Assembly: GCF_000787815.1 (NCBI RefSeq)
Contig: NZ_BBPO01000007.1
Span: 66,671-130,670, forward strand
Source of the DNA: Streptacidiphilus neutrinimicus
Lineage (GTDB): Bacteria; Actinomycetota; Actinomycetes; Streptomycetales; Streptomycetaceae
Reading direction: 5' to 3'
Length of the DNA stretch: 64,000 nucleotides
This document shows positions 58,853 through 64,000 of the stretch, one piece after another (position 1 is the stretch's first letter; each line of letters begins with the position of its first letter). A program made the position numbers and the translations under genes. The notes under the pieces were generated by a model. The model saw only the letters and a program-made list of their open reading frames with translations, made no database searches and was not told where the DNA came from.

Positions 58853-58964
58853 GCTCGTAAGCGTACCTACGGGGCGCGGCCGGGACCCCGTGAGGGGCGC
58901 GGCAGCCCGGTGCTCCGGGGCGGGTGGTGCCGGTGATCCACAGCGCAGAAGCTAGCCTGGAGCT

Positions 58965-59390
58965 GTGACCGTGAATGCCGCCGTGCCCGCTGCCGCCGCC
59001 CCCGCGCGTCCCAGGACGCTGACCGCCGGGGCGTGGCTCTCCATCGCCCAGGGCCTCGTGATCGCCGCCTACGGCGTCTACGTCGTGGTGGCCCCGCTGG
59101 TCGCCACCACCAAGACCGGCGTCGGCATGGCCGAGTTCGCCGGCGTGCTGCTGCTCCTCCTGGGCTTGCTCCCGCTCGCCGCGGGGCGCGCGCTGCTGCG
59201 GCTGCAGAAGTGGGGGCGCAGCCCGGCGGTGATGATCGACACCCTCTGCCTGGCGGTCGCGTACTTCTCCTGCGAGAACGGCGGGGCGTTCGTCGCCCTC
59301 GGCGTCGCCGTAGGGCTGGTCGGGATCGGCGGAGCCGTGCTGCTCCTGCACCCGAGGACCACCGCCGCGCTGTGGCCCTCGGGTCAGTGA
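58965..59390 (+). CDS. Small four-helix membrane protein
   Basis: The 141-aa protein has four predicted helices (about 22-42, 55-75, 88-100, 108-128) joined by short loops and a Pro/Ala-rich N-terminus. I know it only as a conserved streptomycete hypothetical. GTG start; TAGCCT lies just upstream, with a leaderless transcript likely. It is divergent from the lipid kinase and convergent with sigH. Confidence 0.75.
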   Translation: MTVNAAVPAAAAPARPRTLTAGAWLSIAQGLVIAAYGVYVVVAPLVATTKTGVGMAEFAGVLLLLLGLLPLAAGRALLRLQKWGRSPAVMIDTLCLAVAYFSCENGGAFVALGVAVGLVGIGGAVLLLHPRTTAALWPSGQ

Positions 59391-59402
59391 GGCCGGGAGC
59401 CC

Positions 59403-60497
59403 CTACTCCTCGATGAGGAGCTTCTCCCGCAGCTGGGCCAGCGTGCGGGCGAGCAGCCGGGAGACGTGCATCTGCGAGATGCCCACCTCGGCCGCGATCT
59501 GCGACTGCGTCATGTTGCGGAAGAACCGCAGCACCAGGATCCGCTGCTCGCGCTGCGGAAGCTGCGCCAGCAGCGGCTTGAGGGACTCCCGGTACTCGAC
59601 TCCCTCCAGCGCGTCGTCCTCCGCGCCGAGGGTGTCCGCGACCGCGGGCGACTCGTCGTCGGTGTCCGGGACGTCCAGCGAGAGCGTGCTGTACGCGTTC
59701 GCCGACTCCAGGCCCTCCAGCACCTCCTCCTCGGAGATGCCGAGGTGCTCCGCGAGCTCGTGCACCGTCGGCGAGCGGCCGTGCCGCTGGGAGAGCTCGC
59801 TGGTCGCCGTGGTGAGCGAGAGCCGCAGCTCCTGAAGGCGGCGCGGGACCCGGACGGCCCAGCCCTTGTCGCGGAAGTGGCGCTTGATCTCGCCGACGAT
59901 GGTCGGGGTCGCGTAGGTGGAGAACTCGACACCGCGCTCCGGGTCGAACCGGTCCACCGACTTGATCAGGCCGATGGTGGCGACCTGCGTCAGGTCGTCC
60001 AGCGGCTCGCCGCGGTTGCGGAAGCGGCGGGCCAGGTGCTCGACCAGCGGGATGTGCATGCGCACCAGCTGGTTCCGCAGTTCCACCCGCTCCGGGGAAC
60101 CGTCGGGCAGTTGGGCGAGCCGCACGAAGAGGGCGCGGGCGGCCTCGCGGTCCGGCGCGCTGTGACGCTGCGGCGCGGCCGTGCGCGCGCCGCCGGGACC
60201 CCACGGCTCGGCCGGCTTCTCGCCCTCGGCGTCGCCCTCGTGGTCCTCGTGCGCGTCGTCCTCGTCGTCCACCTCGAGAACGACGTCGGTGTCCTCGGCG
60301 CCGTCGGCGTCGAGCTCGAAGTCGGCCGGCCCGTCGTGGGCGGGCCGCGCCGACTCGGCCTCGGGGGCCGGGTGGGCGTCGGCGCGCTCGGGGTCGTCCG
60401 CGAACACCCTTTCCTCCGTCTGCTTCTGGTCGCTGGCGTCCGCCTGGGCGGGCACGTGGGCCCGGTTCGTTCCGGCCCGGTGGTTGAGGTCTCTCAC
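59403..60497 (-). CDS. sigH: SigB/SigF-family stress sigma factor, SigH-type
   Basis: The 364-aa sigma factor has a long acidic N-terminal extension (about 1-110, Asp/Glu-rich), then regions 2 (LDDLTQVATIGLIKSVDRFDPERG), 3 and 4 (QSQIAAEVGISQMHVSRLLARTLAQL). This is the SigB/F/G/H group of Streptomyces; the extension and the anti-sigma gene directly upstream identify SigH, which is tied to osmotic stress and development. S. coelicolor SigH is made in several N-terminal forms by processing, and internal starts are possible. GTG start. Confidence 0.92.
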   Translation of the reverse strand: MRDLNHRAGTNRAHVPAQADASDQKQTEERVFADDPERADAHPAPEAESARPAHDGPADFELDADGAEDTDVVLEVDDEDDAHEDHEGDAEGEKPAEPWGPGGARTAAPQRHSAPDREAARALFVRLAQLPDGSPERVELRNQLVRMHIPLVEHLARRFRNRGEPLDDLTQVATIGLIKSVDRFDPERGVEFSTYATPTIVGEIKRHFRDKGWAVRVPRRLQELRLSLTTATSELSQRHGRSPTVHELAEHLGISEEEVLEGLESANAYSTLSLDVPDTDDESPAVADTLGAEDDALEGVEYRESLKPLLAQLPQREQRILVLRFFRNMTQSQIAAEVGISQMHVSRLLARTLAQLREKLLIEE

Positions 60498-60525
60498 GGC
60501 GATCCCCCGCTCCCGTCTCCTCGCG

Positions 60526-60939
60526 TCACGGCTGGCCGGGGCCGGCCCCGCGCTTCTTGTGCAGGCTGATGGTCACCGTCTTGTCCGGTTCGACGGTGGA
60601 CTCCACCTCACCGGCCAGCGCGGAGAGCACCGTCCAGGCGAAGGTGTCGCGTTCGGGCGCGCGCCCGTCCGTCGTCGGGGCGGAGACGGTCACCTTGAGC
60701 GAGTCGCCGACCAGTCTGAACAGGCAGCTGAGGACCGAGCCGGGCACGGCCTGCTGGAGCAGGATCGCGCAGGCCTCGTCCACCGCGATGCGCAGATCCT
60801 CGATCTCGTCGAGCGTGAAGTCGAGCCGTGCTGCGAGACCGGCTGTCGCGGTTCGCAGAACCGAGAGGTAGGCGCCCGCCGCGGGCAGTCGGACCTCGAC
60901 GAAGTCCTGCGCGTCGGGCTCGCCGTCGATCTGGGACAC
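60526..60939 (-). CDS. Anti-sigma factor for SigH (UshX/PrsH, RsbW-like)
   Basis: The 137-aa GHKL ATPase has the N box DLRIAVDEACAILLQQ and a final TVTISL strand. It lies 28 nt upstream of sigH in the same operon, as in S. coelicolor (UshX/PrsH). The GTG start has GGAGG 5 nt upstream; in-frame ATGs at 60975 and 61077 would add extensions without a good ribosome site. Confidence 0.9.
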   Translation of the reverse strand: MSQIDGEPDAQDFVEVRLPAAGAYLSVLRTATAGLAARLDFTLDEIEDLRIAVDEACAILLQQAVPGSVLSCLFRLVGDSLKVTVSAPTTDGRAPERDTFAWTVLSALAGEVESTVEPDKTVTISLHKKRGAGPGQP

Positions 60940-61130
60940 CCTCACCTCCGAGCTGTTCCGTGCCGTGCTGTGCATGTGGCTGTCCGTATGGCTGATTGGT
61001 GCCGTGACCGGTGACGCTACCGCGATCGCGAGCGTCGTGTCGCCCATCCGGCCACCCCGGGCTTGCTGGTGACTCATAGTAGGTCTCGATATACGCACCG
61101 TGGCAATGGTGGTGGCGAAAACAGGAGAAA

Positions 61131-61601
61131 TCAGCTGCCGAGCTCGGCCAGGGCCGCGCCGCTCAGCCGGTAGACGGTCCACTCGTCCATGGGCGTCGCG
61201 CCCAGGGCCCGGTAGAAGGCGATCGAGGGCTCGTTCCAGTTCAGCACCGACCACTCCAGCCGGCCGTAGCCGCGCTCCACGCAGATCCGGGCCAGCTCCG
61301 TCAGCAGCGCCTTGCCGTGGCCGCCGCCGCGCGACTCGGGACGAACGTAGAGGTCCTCCAGGTAGACGCCGTGGGCCCCCGTCCAGGTGGAGAAGTTCCG
61401 GAACCAGAGCGCGAACCCGACCGTCCGGCCCGTGTCGTCCTCGGCGACGTGCGCGAACGCGGCGGGGTGCGCGCAGAACAGCGCGTCGTGCAACTGCTGC
61501 TCCGTGGCCTTCGCCTCGGCGAGCGACTTCTCGTAGTCCGCGAGCTCGCGCACCATCGCGTGGATCTCGGGGACGTCGGCGGGGACGGCGGGTCGGATCA
61601 T
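61131..61601 (-). CDS. GNAT-family N-acetyltransferase, SSAT-like
   Basis: The 156-aa protein has the acetyl-CoA motif YLEDLYVRPESRGGGHGKALL (R/G-x-x-G-x-G) and WSVLNWNEPSIAFYRALGA, the pattern of the diamine/spermidine acetyltransferase group. Substrate unproven. ATG start. Confidence 0.9.
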   Translation of the reverse strand: MIRPAVPADVPEIHAMVRELADYEKSLAEAKATEQQLHDALFCAHPAAFAHVAEDDTGRTVGFALWFRNFSTWTGAHGVYLEDLYVRPESRGGGHGKALLTELARICVERGYGRLEWSVLNWNEPSIAFYRALGATPMDEWTVYRLSGAALAELGS

Positions 61602-61726
61602 GTCTGAAGCCTAAGCGAGGGGACTGACGGAGCGGACCGGCGCGGCAGATCGGGCGACCGGAGGATCGGGGCGGGAGATCGGGGGACCGGGGGGATCGGC
61701 TGGGGAACCGGCCCGGGAGCCGGTGC

Positions 61727-61996
61727 TCAGACGAGACGCCGGTCCTCGTAGCACCAGCGCCCGCTCTCGCCGGGCTCGTGGCCGCGCATGACCCCGTGGC
61801 CGGTCCGCTTGTGGTGCTCCGCGGCCCGGCGGCCCGGCGTCGAGTCGCAGCAGCCGACATGGCCGCAGTGCGCGCACCTGCGCAGCGCGACGGAGCGCTG
61901 TCCGAGCTCCGCGCAGTGCGGGCAGCCGTCCGTCGCCGCGGCCGGCTCGGGATCGGGCAGCTCCGCGAGGTGCGCGCAGGGACGGGAGGGGGACAT
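61727..61996 (-). CDS. UBP-type zinc-finger protein
   Basis: The 89-aa protein is a compact zf-UBP domain: CAHL, CPHC, CAHCGHVGCCDS and AAEHHKRTGH supply the zinc ligands. In bacteria these stand-alone domains have unknown roles. ATG 61996 follows GGGAGGGG. Confidence 0.9.
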   Translation of the reverse strand: MSPSRPCAHLAELPDPEPAAATDGCPHCAELGQRSVALRRCAHCGHVGCCDSTPGRRAAEHHKRTGHGVMRGHEPGESGRWCYEDRRLV

Positions 61997-62051
61997 GCCC
62001 TCCAGAGTACGGGGTGGCCGTCTTTCCGTGTGGCTCTGTGTCGCTCTGTCC

Positions 62052-62560
62052 ATGAGCAGCCCCGGCACCCTCTTCCTCCTGGTCGCCGGGGGCACCGCGG
62101 TCGCGGGCGCGGCCCGCAGGTACCGTCTCTCCGCGCCGCTGCTGCTCGTGGTGGCCGACGCCTGATCGCCTCCGAGGTGCCGGGCGTCCCGAGCTGCACG
62201 CTCGACCCGGAGATCGTGCTGCCGGTGGTACTGCCGCCGCTCCTCTACACCTCCGCCTACACCTCCGCCCAGGAGGCCTCGGCGCGGTGATCGCCCCGCC
62301 GGACGCGGTCGCGGCGACGGCCATAGGCCGCCGGGTCGGGCTCCCGCCCAGCTCGTCCCGATCCTCCAGGGCGGGAGCCTGGTCAACGACGCGACCGCGA
62401 TCACCGCCTACCGCGTCGCGGTCGCGGCGGCGGTCGGCGAGGGCTTCTCCTTCGGCAGCGCCGTCGGCGAGTTCCCCCCGGCGGCGTTGGGCGGGACGGC
62501 GGTCGGGCTGGTGCTGATGTGGCCGTTGCAGCGGCTGCGCGAGCGCAGTTCCGCGCGCCC
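62052..62560 (+). pseudogene. Na+/H+ antiporter (CPA1/NhaP-type) remnant
   Basis: Fragments of a CPA1 antiporter appear in order but in different frames: MSSPGTLFLLVAGGTAVAG with LSAPLLLVV (from 62052), then, after a one-base shift near 62160, DPEIVLPVVLPPLLY, then, after a deletion, VIAPPDAVAATAIGRR (62287 onward), and after another shift GGSLVNDATAITAYRVAVAA. Full-length proteins need about 400-550 residues; the middle helices and the C-terminal half are missing. This is decay, not sequencing noise alone, because whole helices are lost. Confidence 0.85.
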
Positions 62561-62660
62561 CTGGCGGCCGGTGCGCGCGCGGTGCGTGGGTGGTCAGGGG
62601 GCGGGGCGAGGCTCGTTCCCGTGGGCGCCGCACCCCGTGGCGCCGGACGAGGAGCCTGCC

Positions 62661-63890
62661 ATGGTCAGCACGCCCAAGAAGAAGATCCTGATCTCCGGTG
62701 CCAGCATCGCCGGGCCCGCGCTCGCGCTGTGGCTGGGGTGGTGCGGCCACGAGGTCACCGTCGTGGAACGGGCCCAGGCGTTCCGGGAGGGCGGCGGCGC
62801 GGTCGACTACCGGGGGCGCGTGCACCGCACGGTGCTGGAGCGGATGGGCGTGCTGGACACGCTCCGCGGACTGGACACGGGGATGGGCGAGCAGAGCGTC
62901 CTCGACCCGAGCGGGCGCGAACTCCTGCGGCTCCCGGCTTCGTTCATGAGCGGTGAGCTGGAGCTGACCCGCGGCGACCTGGCCCGGACCCTCTACGAGG
63001 CGAGCCTGCCGGTCGCGCGCTACGTCTTCGGCGACTCAGTCCGGGCGCTCACCGAGCACGCCGCCGGGGTCACCGTCGAGTTCGAGCGCGGTGCGGCGCG
63101 GGAGTTCGACCTGGTGGTGGGCGCGGACGGGATCCACTCCACGACCCGGCGGCTGGTCTTCGGACCGGAGGAGCGGTTCCGGCGGGACTCGGGCTGGTAC
63201 ACCGCGACGTTCTCCACCACCGCGCCCGCCGGTCTCGGGCTGCGCGACCGGGGGGTGATGTGGAACGACCCGGGGCGGATGGTCGGCCTGTCCAACCTCC
63301 TCGGCGAGGACGGCGTGATGATGGTGTTCCACGCCCCGGATCTCGCGTTCGACCACCGGGACACCGCCCGTCAACGGGAGATCGTCCGGGAGCGGTACGC
63401 GGACGCCGGATGGGAGGTCCCGGCGTTGCTGCCCTCGGCGGCGACCGCGCCGGACTTCTACTTCGACTCGCTCAGCCAGATCGTCATGGACCGCTGGTCC
63501 CACGGCCGGGTGGTGCTGCTCGGTGACGCGGCCTGGGCGCCGGCGCCGGGCGGGATGGGCAACGGGTTGGCCGTGGTGGGCGCGTACGTTCTGGCGGGGG
63601 AGTTGGCGGCGGCGCCCGATCACGCGACGGCGTTCGTCCGCTACGAGGAGCGAATGCGACCGTACGTGGCGAAGTGCCAGAAGCAGGGCGCGGGCGCGGG
63701 ACGGTTCCTGGCGCCGGTCACGGCGAAGCAGTTGAGGCGGCGCAACCGTGTGTACCGTATGCTCTGTCACCGAACGATGCAGTCGTTCTTTGAGCGGTTG
63801 ACGGTCAGGACGGCCGAGGCGATCGAGCTTCCGGCATACCGTCTTCCGCTCCTGAGTCGTCCGACAGTGGGGGTTGTCCCACAGTCGTAG
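62661..63890 (+). CDS. FAD-dependent monooxygenase (PHBH/TetX-like)
   Basis: The 409-aa flavoprotein has the FAD-binding GASIAGPALALWLGWCGHEVTVVER motif in its first 35 residues (GxGxxG variant GASIAG), the mid-protein DG motif VVGADGIHSTTR and the GDAAWAPAPGGMGNGLAVVGAYVLA motif. It is a class A hydroxylase; the substrate is unknown, and no cluster genes are adjacent. ATG with GAGGAG 6 nt upstream. Confidence 0.9.
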   Translation: MVSTPKKKILISGASIAGPALALWLGWCGHEVTVVERAQAFREGGGAVDYRGRVHRTVLERMGVLDTLRGLDTGMGEQSVLDPSGRELLRLPASFMSGELELTRGDLARTLYEASLPVARYVFGDSVRALTEHAAGVTVEFERGAAREFDLVVGADGIHSTTRRLVFGPEERFRRDSGWYTATFSTTAPAGLGLRDRGVMWNDPGRMVGLSNLLGEDGVMMVFHAPDLAFDHRDTARQREIVRERYADAGWEVPALLPSAATAPDFYFDSLSQIVMDRWSHGRVVLLGDAAWAPAPGGMGNGLAVVGAYVLAGELAAAPDHATAFVRYEERMRPYVAKCQKQGAGAGRFLAPVTAKQLRRRNRVYRMLCHRTMQSFFERLTVRTAEAIELPAYRLPLLSRPTVGVVPQS

Positions 63891-64000
63891 ACGAATCCTC
63901 AATCCCCCGGCTGGGGGCCACAGAAACCACCGAACGGCGGGCTACGCGCGTCAGAACGCGCTGAGCTCGCCGTTTGTTCATCTGAAGGCCTCATCAGGGT

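Overview
The window is very GC-rich actinomycete chromosome, almost certainly family Streptomycetaceae (Streptomyces, Kitasatospora or Streptacidiphilus). Diagnostic genes are WhiB7 (WblC), WblE (WhiB1), SigR/RsrA, a DasR/DasABCD chitobiose locus, a SigH-type stress sigma factor, class Ia ribonucleotide reductase behind a B12 riboswitch, and Streptomyces-type initiator tRNAs. There are no rRNA genes, CRISPR arrays, transposases or prophage. Nearly all of it is core chromosome with a few local insertions, deletions and decayed genes.

Layout. 1-2234: an anti-sigma-type ATPase, a GntR/UTRA regulator and mycoredoxin. 2408-17143: the old actinobacterial block uvrD2 / whiB7 / ABC1 kinase / ThiF-like / YgjP-like peptidase / Nudix / DUF2342 metalloprotease / SDR / moaE / YlbL-type Lon-PDZ protease / PPA1309 protein / UPF0182 protein. 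The last gene is reduced to its N-terminal third and abuts two tandem initiator tRNA genes. 17870-28871: a 685-aa Sel1-repeat protein, a Fur/PerR regulator, DedA, hisN, an SMR pump, rsgA, aroA, an M50 peptidase, an FAD-linked oxidase with palindromic operators, and an SRAP (HMCES/YedK) protein. 28894-35079: sigR-rsrA with its autoregulatory promoter, two translationally coupled membrane HD-domain proteins (one HD-GYP, one degenerate), a TPR protein and peptide deformylase. 35141-38859: nrdA-nrdB under a cobalamin riboswitch and paired NrdR boxes. 38914-43356: a GNAT, a secreted protein, a histidine phosphatase and a DUF3311-symporter pair. 43423-50990: the das locus, ordered dasA-dasB-dasC-dasD-dasR on the minus strand, with a second DasA-like lipoprotein divergent from dasA; several DasR (dre) sites are visible. 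51334-61601: a PdtaS-like sensor kinase with dre-like sites upstream, a 1320-aa Pls/PosA-family peptide synthetase, wblE, a lipid/diacylglycerol kinase, a small membrane protein, sigH with its anti-sigma gene, and a GNAT. 61727-63890: a UBP zinc finger, a frameshifted Na+/H+ antiporter remnant and an FAD monooxygenase.

The most interesting item is the Pls/PosA-family synthetase at 52939-56901. Its architecture (A domain, carrier domain, six membrane segments, three tandem C-terminal domains) and length are those of epsilon-poly-L-lysine synthetase, and the binding-pocket residues I read by eye resemble a lysine code. It lies between a sensor kinase and wblE, which are adjacent in relatives as I recall them. 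DasR-like sites precede the kinase, so a link between N-acetylglucosamine signalling and a cationic homopolymer is conceivable, though this is inference.

Two patterns cut across the window. At least three genes end in short tandem repeats (14-18 bp units) that begin in the gene's own stop-codon region. Several genes have a -10-like hexamer about 6-8 nt before the start codon, which suggests leaderless mRNAs.
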